Of a stretch of DNA of 64,000 bases, positions 34,865 through 45,024 are shown piece after piece. Location: NCBI RefSeq assembly GCF_048323655.1, contig NZ_JBLUWW010000003.1, positions 496,001 to 560,000 on the forward strand, in the 5' to 3' direction. The stretch is from Salinimicrobium soli (lineage in GTDB: Bacteria; Bacteroidota; Bacteroidia; Flavobacteriales; Flavobacteriaceae). The notes under the pieces were generated by a model that saw only the letters and a list, made by a program, of their open reading frames with translations, searched no databases and was not told the origin of the DNA. The position numbers were made by a program, and so were the translations under genes. Each line of letters opens with the position of its first letter. Position 1 is the stretch's first letter.

Positions 34865-37791
34865 TGAAGTTGATAAAAAGCCCCTTTTTAAGTCTTTTAC
34901 TGGTATCCCTATTCTTTCTTCAGAATGCGTTCTCTCAAAGCAGGCCTCTCATTGCCGAAGATCATGAGCTGCAGCGAAAATGGGTGGACAGCATTTATGA
35001 TCAAATGTCTCTGGAAGAGAAAGTAGGGCAGTTGTTCATGGTCGATGCTTTTTCGTCTGATCCACCTGCCAAAGCCGATTCTATTAAAAAACTAATTGAG
35101 CAGTATCACATTGGAGGAATAATTTTCTCAACCGGTGGTCCTGTAAGGCAGGCACGGCTGAATAATGAATTTCAGAATATTGCTAAAGTTCCGCTTTTAA
35201 TAGGAATGGATGCCGAATGGGGACTGGCCATGCGGCTCGATTCCACCTATGCCTTCCCATGGAATATGACACTGGGAGCTATTCAGGATGATAAACTGGT
35301 GGAGGAAGTAGGAGCTGCAGTTGCGAAGCAGGCTAAAAGATTGGGAGTGCATCTCAATTTTGCTCCGGTAGTAGACATCAATACCAACCCCAAAAACCCT
35401 ATTATTGGCAATCGTTCCTTTGGCGAGAACAAAGATAATGTCACTCGTAAATCTGCAGCTTTTATCCGCGGAATGCAGCGGGAGAACGTATTTAGCAGCG
35501 CCAAACATTTTCCGGGGCACGGAGATACTGAACAGGATTCACATAAAACACTCCCAACCATCGATTTTTCTGCGGAAAGGATCTACAGGGAAGAATTGTA
35601 TCCTTACAAAACATTGATAAATAGTGGGCTTGCCAGTGTCATGGTGGGACATTTGAACGTGCCGGCATTGGAAATGAGGAAAAACTTTCCCTCCTCACTC
35701 TCGCATAAGATCGTAACAGGAATCCTGAAAGAAGACCTGGATTTCAACGGACTCGTTATTACCGATGCCCTCAACATGAAAGGCGTGGCCAATTTTGATG
35801 AACCCGGCGAAATTGATCTCGCGGCTTTCATAGCTGGAAATGATATTCTGCTTTTTTCAGAAGATGTACCAAAAGCAGTAGACAAGATCATTGAGGCCTA
35901 TAACGCCGGAATTATTACTGAAGTTCGCCTGAAGAATTCCGTCAGGAAAATACTCTACGCAAAATATAAGGCCGGATTAAATGATTATACACCGGTAGAT
36001 ACCGATTATTTAATTGAAGATCTCAACAGTATTAGAAATGCTGTGCTGGATCACCAGTTGTATGAAAATGCTTTAACTGTTGTTAAAAATGACCGGGGAA
36101 TGATCCCTGTTCGGAATCTTGAAACGAGTAAGATCGCATACCTGAATTTCGGAGAGGGCGACGGAAATGCCTTTTTTGAGCAGCTTAATCGCTATGCGCA
36201 AGTGGATTCAGTTTCGGGAGAAACTCTGGACGCAGTTCTGGATACGCTAAAGAATTATAACCTGGTCATCATAGGATTTCATCAGTCAAACAGGTCGCCC
36301 TGGACAAATTACCACCTTACAGATAGAGAGCAGGTTTGGCTTTATGAGATCGCCCGGAAGAACAGAGTTATCTTTAACCTTTTTTCGAGCCCTTACAGCT
36401 TATTGGATCTTACGACTACCGCAAACTTTGAAGGAATTCAGGTAGCGTATCAAAACAGCGAACTGGCACAGCAAAAGGCTGCACAGGTGATCTTTGGTGC
36501 GTTGGAAGCAAAGGGTAAATTACCCGTCTCTGCCGGAGAAGATTTTCCCGAAGGAACCGGCTACCGAACCCGAGATCTTGGAAGATTATCTTATGGACTT
36601 CCGGAAAGTGTGGGTATGAATTCCTATAAGCTCCGTAAAATAGATTCTGTGGTTCAGGCTGGCATCGATCAAAAAATGGCTCCTGGAATGCAGGTTCTGG
36701 TGGCGCGAAAAGGCAAGGTGATCTATGAGAACAATGCCGGATACCATACTTACGATAAAAAATTGCCGGTAAAAGCTTCAGATGTTTACGATGTAGCTTC
36801 GCTAACCAAGATCCTGGCTACTTTGCCCCTCGTAATGGAACTGGTAGAGGAAAATGAGTTGGATCTGAATTCCACTCTGGGGCAGATCCTGCCTCAATTC
36901 CGCGGAACAGATAAAGCGGGAATTACCATTCTGGAAATGATGTCGCATTATGCACGCTTCACTCCGTGGATTCCCTTTCACAGCCTCACCATTGATGAGG
37001 AAACTAAAAGATTGGACAGGAGATATGTCCGTGAACAGGAAGGTCCCGGATTCAATACTATTATTGCCGAAGGAATGTATGTTCGAAATGACATTAGAGA
37101 CACTATAGTAAAAGTGATCAAGAACAGTGAATTGCTTCGGAAGAAGGAGTACAGGTACAGTGATCTTCCTTACTATTTACTTAAAGTTTATCTCGAAGAC
37201 ATCTACGGAACTTCCCTTCAGTATCTCACTCAGGACCATTTGTACAAGCCCCTAGGTGCCAACAACACTACGTATTTGCCTTTGAATAAATTTCCGAAGG
37301 AGAGGATCATCCCCACTGAAGATGATAAGGTTTGGAGAAAACAATTGCTACAGGGGTATGTGCATGACCAGGGAGCCGCAATGCTCGGCGGAATTGGAGG
37401 GCAAGCCGGTTTATTTGCGAATGCTAACGACGTTGCCAAGATCATGCAGATGTATCTCAACGGAGGAGAATATGGCGGAAAAAAATATCTGGATCAGGAA
37501 ACCCTGGACAAGTTCAACCGTTGCTATTACTGTTCTGAAGACGTGCGCCGAGGTGTAGGATTTGACAAGCCGCAGCTGGAAGAAGTGGGTCCTACCTGTG
37601 GTTGTGTTTCCATGACAAGCTTTGGCCACAGTGGGTTTACAGGAACTTTAACCTGGGCAGACCCTTCCGAAGAAATAGTTTACGTATTTTTATCCAATCG
37701 TGTGAATCCTTCCGCAGAGAATAAGAAACTTCTACAGGAAGGAGTTCGTACGAAAATTCAGGAATTAATTTACGAAGCTATAGATCGCTAA
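34864..37791 (+). CDS. Glycoside hydrolase family 3 / serine beta-lactamase-like hydrolase fusion
   Basis: A 975-residue exported protein: signal peptide (residues 1-24), a GH3 N-terminal domain (about 40-360), a GH3 C-terminal-like region (about 390-560), and a beta-lactamase/PBP4* domain (about 590-960). The GH3 part has the NagZ-type loop KHFPGHGDT followed by DSH (catalytic His/Asp) and the VITDALNMKGV nucleophile region, so it probably cleaves beta-N-acetylglucosamine from muropeptides. The second enzyme shows the SLTK Ser-x-x-Lys motif, YSD as the Tyr-x-Asn equivalent, and GHSGFTG. A peptidoglycan-recycling or remodelling role is likely. bshA follows after 3 bp. Confidence 0.92.
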   Translation: MKLIKSPFLSLLLVSLFFLQNAFSQSRPLIAEDHELQRKWVDSIYDQMSLEEKVGQLFMVDAFSSDPPAKADSIKKLIEQYHIGGIIFSTGGPVRQARLNNEFQNIAKVPLLIGMDAEWGLAMRLDSTYAFPWNMTLGAIQDDKLVEEVGAAVAKQAKRLGVHLNFAPVVDINTNPKNPIIGNRSFGENKDNVTRKSAAFIRGMQRENVFSSAKHFPGHGDTEQDSHKTLPTIDFSAERIYREELYPYKTLINSGLASVMVGHLNVPALEMRKNFPSSLSHKIVTGILKEDLDFNGLVITDALNMKGVANFDEPGEIDLAAFIAGNDILLFSEDVPKAVDKIIEAYNAGIITEVRLKNSVRKILYAKYKAGLNDYTPVDTDYLIEDLNSIRNAVLDHQLYENALTVVKNDRGMIPVRNLETSKIAYLNFGEGDGNAFFEQLNRYAQVDSVSGETLDAVLDTLKNYNLVIIGFHQSNRSPWTNYHLTDREQVWLYEIARKNRVIFNLFSSPYSLLDLTTTANFEGIQVAYQNSELAQQKAAQVIFGALEAKGKLPVSAGEDFPEGTGYRTRDLGRLSYGLPESVGMNSYKLRKIDSVVQAGIDQKMAPGMQVLVARKGKVIYENNAGYHTYDKKLPVKASDVYDVASLTKILATLPLVMELVEENELDLNSTLGQILPQFRGTDKAGITILEMMSHYARFTPWIPFHSLTIDEETKRLDRRYVREQEGPGFNTIIAEGMYVRNDIRDTIVKVIKNSELLRKKEYRYSDLPYYLLKVYLEDIYGTSLQYLTQDHLYKPLGANNTTYLPLNKFPKERIIPTEDDKVWRKQLLQGYVHDQGAAMLGGIGGQAGLFANANDVAKIMQMYLNGGEYGGKKYLDQETLDKFNRCYYCSEDVRRGVGFDKPQLEEVGPTCGCVSMTSFGHSGFTGTLTWADPSEEIVYVFLSNRVNPSAENKKLLQEGVRTKIQELIYEAIDR

Positions 37792-37794
37792 AAA

Positions 37795-38928
37795 ATGAAA
37801 ATTGGTATTGTTTGTTACCCCACCTTTGGTGGTAGTGGAGTAGTTGCCACAGAGCTTGGTATGGCTCTTTCAAAAAGAGGACATGAAGTTCATTTTATCA
37901 CCTATAAACAGCCGGTACGGCTGGAACAACTTTCAGAAAATATCCATTTCCACGAAGTAAACGTCCCCGAATATCCCCTTTTTCACTATCAACCGTATGA
38001 ACTTGCTTTAAGCAGTAAGTTGGTTGATATGGTGAAGCTACACGAAATTGAGATCCTTCATGTGCATTATGCAATACCGCACGCGTATGCGGGTTACATG
38101 GCCAAGAAAATGTTGGAGGAAGAAGGAATAAAACTTCCCATGGTGACGACTCTCCACGGAACTGATATTACCCTGGTCGGAAATCATCCTTTTTATAAAC
38201 CGGCAGTGACCTTCAGTATCAATAATAGTGATGTGGTGACATCAGTATCTCAAAGTCTGAAATCTGACACTCTTAGGCTGTTCAAGGTGAAAAAGGAGAT
38301 CGAAGTAGTTCCTAATTTCATAGATACTTCCAAGTATTCGAATTCGGTAAGTGATTGTCATAGAAGTATGCTGGCTCCCGGTTCTGAAAAGATCATTACT
38401 CATGTGAGTAACTTTAGAAAAGTGAAGCGCATTGATGATGTGATAATGATCTTTTATAATATTCAGAAAAAGGTGAAATCCAAACTGGTGATGGTAGGGC
38501 AGGGCCCTGAGCGGGAAATGGCCGAAGAACTTGTTGCCGAACTGGGAATAGAGGACAAGGTGCTTTTCCTGGGTGAATCCAATGAGATCGATAAAGTGTT
38601 GAGTTTTTCAGATCTGTTCTTATTGCCTTCGGAAAGTGAAAGTTTTGGATTGGCTGCCCTGGAAGCAATGGTCAACGGAGTTCCCGTGATCTCCACTAAT
38701 ACAGGAGGTCTGCCGGAAGTAAATAAAGAAGGATATTCAGGTTACCTTAGCGGAGTGGGTGAAGTTGCTGAAATGGCAGAAAAAGCCATTTCTATCCTGG
38801 AGGATGAAGCAACTCTTAAGAAGTTCAAAGAGAACGCGCGAAACCAGAGCTATAATTTTGACATTTACTCCGTAGTACCTCTTTACGAAGACCTTTATAA
38901 AAAGGCATTTGAAGAGATCAACGCATAA
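37795..38928 (+). CDS. bshA: N-acetyl-alpha-D-glucosaminyl L-malate synthase BshA
   Basis: A 377-residue GT4 glycosyltransferase that joins GlcNAc from UDP-GlcNAc to L-malate, the first step of bacillithiol synthesis. The N terminus GIVCYPTFGGSGVVATELG is diagnostic; VTTLHGTDITLVG near residue 119 and the C-terminal SESESFGLAALEAMVNGVPVIS near 280 complete the fold. The rest of the pathway (BshB, BshC) is not in the window. It is the last gene of the operon from 34379 and is followed by a strong terminator. Confidence 0.95.
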   Translation: MKIGIVCYPTFGGSGVVATELGMALSKRGHEVHFITYKQPVRLEQLSENIHFHEVNVPEYPLFHYQPYELALSSKLVDMVKLHEIEILHVHYAIPHAYAGYMAKKMLEEEGIKLPMVTTLHGTDITLVGNHPFYKPAVTFSINNSDVVTSVSQSLKSDTLRLFKVKKEIEVVPNFIDTSKYSNSVSDCHRSMLAPGSEKIITHVSNFRKVKRIDDVIMIFYNIQKKVKSKLVMVGQGPEREMAEELVAELGIEDKVLFLGESNEIDKVLSFSDLFLLPSESESFGLAALEAMVNGVPVISTNTGGLPEVNKEGYSGYLSGVGEVAEMAEKAISILEDEATLKKFKENARNQSYNFDIYSVVPLYEDLYKKAFEEINA

Positions 38929-38961
38929 AATAGCCGCAAATTTCTTTGCGGCTATTTTTTT
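38929..38961 (+). terminator. Rho-independent terminator after bshA
   Basis: AATAGCCGCAAA (38929-38940) pairs with TTTGCGGCTATT (38945-38956) around a 4-nt loop, followed by a T-run. The long AT-flanked stem may act on both strands, as the next gene converges. Confidence 0.88.
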
Positions 38962-38976
38962 AATAGAAAAGGATGA

Positions 38977-39444
38977 TTAGAACTGGTAGCGCACACCAAG
39001 TGCAATATCAAATCCCAGGTCATCATTATAATCGTTGAATCCAATTTCTGGTCTAAAGTCAAGAGAGATCAATAACGGGAAATCGAAGTCATATTCGATA
39101 CCCACATCTCCTGCAACAAGTGCAAAGAAATCGCTGTCATCATCATTGTCAACAGATCCAATTCCGGCACCTGCACCGGCATACCAATTAAATCCACCTT
39201 CGATATTCCAAACCCATTGGTAAAGTCCAGTAAGTCTGAATGCATCTGTATTGTTTCTGCTTCTCCATCCAAGGTCAAACTCTAAACGGTTGTTGTCAGA
39301 TAATCCTCGCTGGTAAGAAATCTCAGTTCCAAAACCATCATTATCTCCTAACCTTAGTCCTAGAGCATTATCAGCAATGCTCTGGGCTTGGGAGGTCAAA
39401 GCAAATCCAAATACACAAAAGGTCAATAAAATCAATTTTTTCAT
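38977..39444 (-). CDS. Small outer-membrane beta-barrel protein
   Basis: A 155-residue protein with a signal peptide (KKLILLTFCVFGFALTSQAQ) followed by about eight alternating strands (NRLEFDLGWRSR, FRLTGLYQWVWNI, GIEYDFDFPLLISLDFRPEIG) and a terminal phenylalanine (ALGVRYQF), the signal recognised by the BAM complex. It fits the OmpA/OmpW-like small barrel group; ligand and role are unknown. A TAATTTTG element at 39471-39478 (minus strand) lies about 27 bp before the ATG. Confidence 0.82.
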   Translation of the reverse strand: MKKLILLTFCVFGFALTSQAQSIADNALGLRLGDNDGFGTEISYQRGLSDNNRLEFDLGWRSRNNTDAFRLTGLYQWVWNIEGGFNWYAGAGAGIGSVDNDDDSDFFALVAGDVGIEYDFDFPLLISLDFRPEIGFNDYNDDLGFDIALGVRYQF

Positions 39445-39580
39445 ATCTTTTTCTTTTTATTTGTTCTAAGCAAAATTAGAGTTTCTGAGGTAGCACCGGA
39501 CACTGCTCTTGCTAATATATTGTTAATATTGGGTGAAAAGCCCTGATTTTACAGCGAATCACCTCTCTATCAACTAAATA

Positions 39581-42490
39581 ATGAAGAATTTAAGAGTTCT
39601 TTCTTCCCGGCTTCAGGGTGAATTATATTACGACGAGCTCTGGCGCCATATCTATGCTACAGATGCCTCGGTTTACCGGTCTTTGCCCCTTGCGGTGGCC
39701 TACCCTAAAACTTCAGAAGATATCCGGGAACTGATTGCGTTTGCGAGAGAAAATAATACTTCCCTTATTCCGCGTACGGCTGGTACTTCCCTGGCCGGAC
39801 AATGTGTAGGTGAGGGAATAGTGGTGGATGTTTCCAAGTATTTTACCAATATCCTTGAGTTCAATGAAACAGCACGTACCGTAAAGGTGCAACCGGGAGT
39901 GATCCGCGATGATCTTAATCGCTTTCTGCAGCCCTTCGGATTGTTCTTTGGTCCCAATACCTCTACCTCCAACAGGTGTATGATTGGCGGAATGGTGGGT
40001 AATAACTCCAGTGGTACTACTTCCATCAAGTATGGGGTTACCCGCGATAAAGTGACGGAGTTAAAAGTTCTGATGGCTGATGGGTCTGAAGTTGTTTTTG
40101 GAGAGCTTACTGCGGAAGAATTTGAGGAAAAACTAAAACTGGATTCCTTTGAAGGGACTGTTTATAGATCGGTTCTGGAAGAACTAAAACCTGAAGAGGT
40201 TCAGAAGGAGATCCTGGAGAAGTTTCCGAAAGAAGAAATTCACCGCCGAAATACAGGATACGCTGTAGATTCCTTGATAACTTCGGAAATATTCTCGGAT
40301 TCGGTAGATAAGTTCAATTTCTGCAAACTGCTCTGTGGAAGTGAAGGAACCCTGGCTTTTACAACCGAAATAACCTTAAAGCTGGATCCTTTACCACCCA
40401 AAAATGCAGTTATGGTGGCCGCTCATTTTGACAGCGTTGACAAATGCATGAAAGCGGTGGTGCCGGCAATGCAACATTCACTGTTCACCTGTGAAATGAT
40501 GGACCGGGTGATCCTGGACTGCACAAAAAACAGCCTCAAGTACCGTGAGAATCGTTTCTTTATAGAAGGAGATCCGGCTGCTATTCTGATGCTGGAGTTA
40601 CGTGCCGATGAAGAACTTGATCTGGCAGATCAAACTGCTGCCTTGATCAAAACCCTTTCTGATTCCGAACTTGCTTATGCCTTACCGGTACTTCAAAACG
40701 ATACCATAGATCTTGCTTTGGAACTCAGAAAAGCCGGACTCGGTCTACTCGGAAATATTAAAGGAGATAAAAAAGCCGTAGCCTGTATTGAAGATACCGC
40801 AGTAGCTGTTGATGATCTGGCCGAATATATTGAAGAGTTCTCTGCTGTAATGGCCGGTTACGGGCAGGAGGCTGTTTATTACGCTCATGCCGGGGCTGGG
40901 GAAATTCATTTACGGCCTATCCTGAACCTGAAGAAGAAAGAAGATGTTGCTCTTTTTCGAAAGATCACTGCCGATGTCGCCGGACTCGTCAAGAAATACG
41001 GGGGATCCATGAGCGGGGAACATGGCGACGGCCGCGTGCGGGCGGAGTTCATCGAATTCATGATAGGTACTAAAAATTACGAGCTACTAAAAAGAATTAA
41101 AACCATATTCGATCCGCAGCATATTTTCAATCCGGGAAAGATCACCGATGCTCCTCCTATGGATGAGGACCTTCGCTACAATCCGGGAAGACAGGAGCCG
41201 GAGATTTCCACTTTAATGGATTTTTCAGATTCACTGGGAATTTTGCGCGGCGCCGAAAACTGTAACGGCAGCGGCGATTGCCGAAAGCCGGCAGCCGCAG
41301 GGGGTACTATGTGTCCCAGTTACAGGGCTACCCGAAATGAAAAAGATACTACCCGCGCCAGGGCAAATGCCCTGCGGGAATTTCTCACCGGGTCAGAGAA
41401 GGAGAACAAATTTGATCATAAGGAATTAAAGGAAGTGCTGGAGCTTTGCATTAGTTGCAAAGGTTGTAAAAGTGAATGTCCCTCAAATGTGGACATGGCT
41501 GCCTACAAGGCAGAATTTGAATACCAGTACCAGAAAACCAATGGCAGCTCCCTTAGGAGTCGTGCTTTTGCTTACAACACTAAGTTGAATCAATTGGCGG
41601 CACATTTTCCGCATGTTTCGAATGCGATTTTTAGTAGTGGATGGAGTTCGGGAATCATTAAAAATCTGCTCCAAATAGCGCCGCAGCGTAAAATGCCTTT
41701 GGTTTCAACACAAACTGTGGCTGCTTATTATTCAAAAAACCAGGAAAGACCGGCAAAGCCTCTGCGGAAAGTCTATCTTTTCAATGATGAATTCACCAAT
41801 TTCCTCGATTCAGAAGTAGGGGTTGCAGCCTTAAAATTATTGCGCGGACTGAATTACGAGGTCGAGATCGTAAGACATCCGGAAAGCGGAAGGAGTTTCA
41901 TCTCCAAAGGATTTTTGGAGCAGGCCAGGAGAGTGGCCAATGAAAATATCGAAATATTTAAAGAAATTATTTCTGAAGATCATCCTTTGCTGGGGTTGGA
42001 ACCTTCGGCCGTGTTGAGTTTCCGGGATGAATACCTTCGACTGGCAGACGACAAAGAAGCGGCTGAAAAGCTATCCAAAAATGTGTTTTTGCTCGATGAA
42101 TTTTTCAAGAAGGAGATCCTGGCGGGGAATATCTCGGCGACTTCCTTTACTTCTGAAAAGAAGAAGATAAAACTGCACGGGCATTGTCATCAAAAAGCTC
42201 TTTCGAATGTAGAAAACACTTTTGCTATGCTCAACCTTCCGAAGAATTATGAGGTAACCGTCATTCCTTCGGGATGCTGTGGAATGGCTGGTTCTTTCGG
42301 TTATGAAAAAGAGCATTTTGAGGTGAGTATGCAGATCGGGGAACAAACGCTTTTTCCGACGGTACGAAAAGCTTCCGCAGAAACAGTGATTGCCGCGCCG
42401 GGAACCAGCTGCCGCCACCAGATATATGACGGAACCGGAAAAAAGGCCCTGCATCCCGTACAAATTATGGCTGACGCCCTTATTGGGTAG
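39581..42490 (+). CDS. FAD-binding and (Fe-S)-binding oxidoreductase (D-lactate/2-hydroxyacid dehydrogenase type, YdiJ-like)
   Basis: A 969-residue three-part enzyme. The N-terminal VAO-type FAD domain has IPRTAGTSLAGQCVG near residue 60 and GGMVGNNSSGTTS near 130; a FAD-linked oxidase C-terminal domain ends near GEHGDGRVRAEF (about 480). A 4Fe-4S dicluster domain follows (GDCRKPAAAGGTMCP near 565; CISCKGCKSECP near 625), then CCG-type residues (HGHCHQKAL near 866; PSGCCGMAGSFGYE near 895). It probably oxidises a 2-hydroxyacid and passes electrons to the quinone pool. It stands alone upstream of aroC. Confidence 0.92.
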   Translation: MKNLRVLSSRLQGELYYDELWRHIYATDASVYRSLPLAVAYPKTSEDIRELIAFARENNTSLIPRTAGTSLAGQCVGEGIVVDVSKYFTNILEFNETARTVKVQPGVIRDDLNRFLQPFGLFFGPNTSTSNRCMIGGMVGNNSSGTTSIKYGVTRDKVTELKVLMADGSEVVFGELTAEEFEEKLKLDSFEGTVYRSVLEELKPEEVQKEILEKFPKEEIHRRNTGYAVDSLITSEIFSDSVDKFNFCKLLCGSEGTLAFTTEITLKLDPLPPKNAVMVAAHFDSVDKCMKAVVPAMQHSLFTCEMMDRVILDCTKNSLKYRENRFFIEGDPAAILMLELRADEELDLADQTAALIKTLSDSELAYALPVLQNDTIDLALELRKAGLGLLGNIKGDKKAVACIEDTAVAVDDLAEYIEEFSAVMAGYGQEAVYYAHAGAGEIHLRPILNLKKKEDVALFRKITADVAGLVKKYGGSMSGEHGDGRVRAEFIEFMIGTKNYELLKRIKTIFDPQHIFNPGKITDAPPMDEDLRYNPGRQEPEISTLMDFSDSLGILRGAENCNGSGDCRKPAAAGGTMCPSYRATRNEKDTTRARANALREFLTGSEKENKFDHKELKEVLELCISCKGCKSECPSNVDMAAYKAEFEYQYQKTNGSSLRSRAFAYNTKLNQLAAHFPHVSNAIFSSGWSSGIIKNLLQIAPQRKMPLVSTQTVAAYYSKNQERPAKPLRKVYLFNDEFTNFLDSEVGVAALKLLRGLNYEVEIVRHPESGRSFISKGFLEQARRVANENIEIFKEIISEDHPLLGLEPSAVLSFRDEYLRLADDKEAAEKLSKNVFLLDEFFKKEILAGNISATSFTSEKKKIKLHGHCHQKALSNVENTFAMLNLPKNYEVTVIPSGCCGMAGSFGYEKEHFEVSMQIGEQTLFPTVRKASAETVIAAPGTSCRHQIYDGTGKKALHPVQIMADALIG

Positions 42491-42523
42491 GAAATAACAT
42501 TTTCAAATCTTGGCTTAAAAAAT

Positions 42524-42531
42524 TACATTTG
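42524..42531 (+). promoter_or_regulatory. -7 promoter element upstream of aroC
   Basis: TACATTTG, a perfect TAnnTTTG match, lies 15 bp before the aroC ATG at 42547. No well-spaced -33 element is obvious. It supports the ATG at 42547 over the upstream TTG at 42529, which lies inside the element. Confidence 0.42.
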
Positions 42532-42546
42532 CTCAAAATCGATCCT

Positions 42547-43611
42547 ATGGCCGGTAATTCCTTCGGAACCCTTTTTAAATTGACCACTTTTGGAGAATCT
42601 CACGGAGAAGCTATAGGAGGAATTATTGACGGGTGTCCTGCCGGGCTGGAAATAGATGCTGAAATGATACAGCTGGAAATGGACCGGCGCAAACCGGGCC
42701 AGTCGGCCATCGTTACTCAACGCAAGGAGCCGGATACAGTAAAATTCCTTTCCGGAATATTTGAAGGCAAAACCACCGGCACCCCAATAGGCTTCCTCAT
42801 AGAAAATGCCAATCAAAAGTCAAAGGACTATTCTCATATCAAAGATGTTTACCGTCCCAGCCATGCTGATTACACATACGATCAAAAGTATGGTAACCGT
42901 GATTACAGGGGAGGAGGGCGCTCTTCGGCGAGAGAAACTGCTTGCCGGGTTGCTGCCGGAGCAGTAGCCAAACAACTGCTTAAAGATATTAAGATCACTG
43001 CCTACACAGCTGCTGTGGGTGAGATCGAACTTCAGAAATCGCTGAAGGAGCTGGATTTTTCAGAAATAGAAAAAAATCCGGTGAGGTGTCCAGATCCCGC
43101 AAAAGCAGAGGAAATGGAGACTTACATTAAGAAGATCCGTTCAGAAGGTGATACGGTTGGTGGCGTAGTAGAATGTGTGATCACGAATGTACCGCCGGGA
43201 CTGGGAGAACCGGTTTTTGATAAACTGCACGCCAGGCTGGGCCAGGCAATGCTTTCTATTAATGCTGTAAAAGGCTTTGAATACGGAAGTGGTTTTGACG
43301 GGAGTCGCATGAAAGGGAGTGAGCATAATGACCTTTTTAACGAGGATGGAAGTACCCGCACTAATTTTAGCGGCGGAGTACAGGGAGGAATTTCCAACGG
43401 TATGGATATTTATTTTAGAGTAGCTTTTAAGCCTGTGGCAACGCTGATGCAAAAGCAAGAGACTATTGATTCTGAAGGGAACAAGGTGGAAATGCAGGGC
43501 AAAGGAAGACATGATCCCTGCGTGGTGCCACGCGCGATTCCTATTGTAGAAGCAATGGCGGCGCTTGTATTAGCGGACTTTTATTTACTGGACAAAACTT
43601 CAAAAATTTAA
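42547..43611 (+). CDS. aroC: Chorismate synthase AroC
   Basis: A 354-residue FMN-dependent enzyme converting 5-enolpyruvylshikimate-3-phosphate to chorismate. Signatures: FGESHGEAIGGIIDG near residue 13, RGGGRSSARETACRVAAGA near 120, HARLGQAMLSINAVKGFE near 223, and GKGRHDPCVVPRA near 316. The start at ATG 42547 gives the typical MAGNSFGTLFKLTTFGESHG beginning; the frame extends six codons further up to a TTG. It is followed after 20 bp by a symporter gene in the same direction. Confidence 0.97.
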   Translation: MAGNSFGTLFKLTTFGESHGEAIGGIIDGCPAGLEIDAEMIQLEMDRRKPGQSAIVTQRKEPDTVKFLSGIFEGKTTGTPIGFLIENANQKSKDYSHIKDVYRPSHADYTYDQKYGNRDYRGGGRSSARETACRVAAGAVAKQLLKDIKITAYTAAVGEIELQKSLKELDFSEIEKNPVRCPDPAKAEEMETYIKKIRSEGDTVGGVVECVITNVPPGLGEPVFDKLHARLGQAMLSINAVKGFEYGSGFDGSRMKGSEHNDLFNEDGSTRTNFSGGVQGGISNGMDIYFRVAFKPVATLMQKQETIDSEGNKVEMQGKGRHDPCVVPRAIPIVEAMAALVLADFYLLDKTSKI

Positions 43612-43631
43612 ATTTCACAGATAAACCAATT

Positions 43632-44942
43632 ATGAAAAAACTCGCACTGCATTGGCAAATTTTGATAGGAATGGCTGCCGGGGTGGTCTTTGCACTCCTC
43701 ATGACCAATTTTTCCTGGGGAGCTGAATTTATCGGAGACTGGATAAAACCTTTTGGAAATATTTTTATCAATGCCCTCAAGTTAATCGCAGTGCCTTTGA
43801 TCCTGGCCTCTCTTATCAAAGGGATCTCAGATCTTAAAGATATTTCCAAGCTTAGTAAAATGGGAACGCGAACAATAGCGATCTATATTGTTACTACTGT
43901 AATTGCGGTTTCCATAGGCCTTGGGATGGTGAATTTAATTAAACCGGGAAATGCTATTTCTGAAGATACACGAAATGAGCTCATCACCAGCTATGAGGGT
44001 GATGCCTCGGTGCGTATCGCCGATGCTGCAAAGCAGAAGGAAGCCGGTCCATTACAGGCGCTTGAAGATATTGTTCCAAGTAACATTTTTGCTGCGGCTG
44101 GAGACAACGCGAATATGTTACAGGTGATCTTTTTCGCGATCTTCTTCGGGATTGGTTTAATTCTTATTCCGGAAGAAACTGCAAAGCCCGTAAAGGCCTT
44201 TTTCGATGGCTTTAACGAGGTTATTTTAAAATTGATAGATATAATCATGCTGGCAGCTCCTTATGGCGTATTTGCTTTGCTGGCAGCTTTGGTAGTGGAA
44301 TCACCCAGTGCCGATCTTTTTCAGGCTCTTGCCCTCTACGCAGTAACTGTACTGGCGGGGTTAATCTTAATGATTGGGGTTTATCTTCTTATAGTCTGGA
44401 TCTTTACCGGAAGGAATCCGGCATTTTTTGAGAACGGTATAGCTCCTGCGCAATTACTTGCTTTTTCCACCAGTTCCAGCGCCGCTACTCTTCCAGTAAC
44501 TATGGAAAGGGTGGAGGAACATCTTGGGGTAGAAGAGGAGGTGGCAAGTTTTGTTCTTCCTATTGGAGCAACAATCAATATGGATGGAACCAGTCTTTAC
44601 CAGGCTGTGGCTGCCGTATTTATTGCCCAGGCTTTTGGAATGGACCTCACATTTGGAGCACAACTTGGTATTATTGCCACGGCTACTCTTGCATCTATTG
44701 GTTCTGCTGCCGTTCCCGGTGCAGGAATGGTAATGTTGGTAATAGTGTTGGCACAGGCAGGAATTCCGGAAGCCGGACTTGCCCTTATTTTTGCAGTTGA
44801 TCGACCACTTGATATGTGCCGCACCAGTGTGAATGTCACAGGAGATGCAGCTGTCTCAATGATAGTAGCTAAATCTGTTGACAGGCTTGGCGAGCCACAC
44901 GCCAAGGAGTGGGATGACAATTTGAAAAAGACCGGCAGCTAA
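43632..44942 (+). CDS. Dicarboxylate/amino acid:cation symporter (DAACS family)
   Basis: A 436-residue sodium- or proton-coupled transporter of the GltP/EAAT type for C4-dicarboxylates or acidic amino acids. About eight transmembrane helices plus two re-entrant hairpins are visible. The serine-rich HP1 signature is FSTSSSAATLPVT near residue 279, and the TM7 metal-binding NMDGTSLYQ near 317 is followed by HP2 (IGSAAVPGAG near 355) and the TM8 region DRPLDMCRTSVNVTGD near 390. DMCRTSVNV fits the substrate-binding Asp/Arg arrangement for acidic substrates. Confidence 0.94.
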   Translation: MKKLALHWQILIGMAAGVVFALLMTNFSWGAEFIGDWIKPFGNIFINALKLIAVPLILASLIKGISDLKDISKLSKMGTRTIAIYIVTTVIAVSIGLGMVNLIKPGNAISEDTRNELITSYEGDASVRIADAAKQKEAGPLQALEDIVPSNIFAAAGDNANMLQVIFFAIFFGIGLILIPEETAKPVKAFFDGFNEVILKLIDIIMLAAPYGVFALLAALVVESPSADLFQALALYAVTVLAGLILMIGVYLLIVWIFTGRNPAFFENGIAPAQLLAFSTSSSAATLPVTMERVEEHLGVEEEVASFVLPIGATINMDGTSLYQAVAAVFIAQAFGMDLTFGAQLGIIATATLASIGSAAVPGAGMVMLVIVLAQAGIPEAGLALIFAVDRPLDMCRTSVNVTGDAAVSMIVAKSVDRLGEPHAKEWDDNLKKTGS

Positions 44943-45024
44943 TTTTAGCAAAAGAAGCTTGGACAGATTAAATTATTTTCCTGTCTTTGCCACCGAAGTC
45001 TGAGGAAAAATAAGAGAGCAGAAC

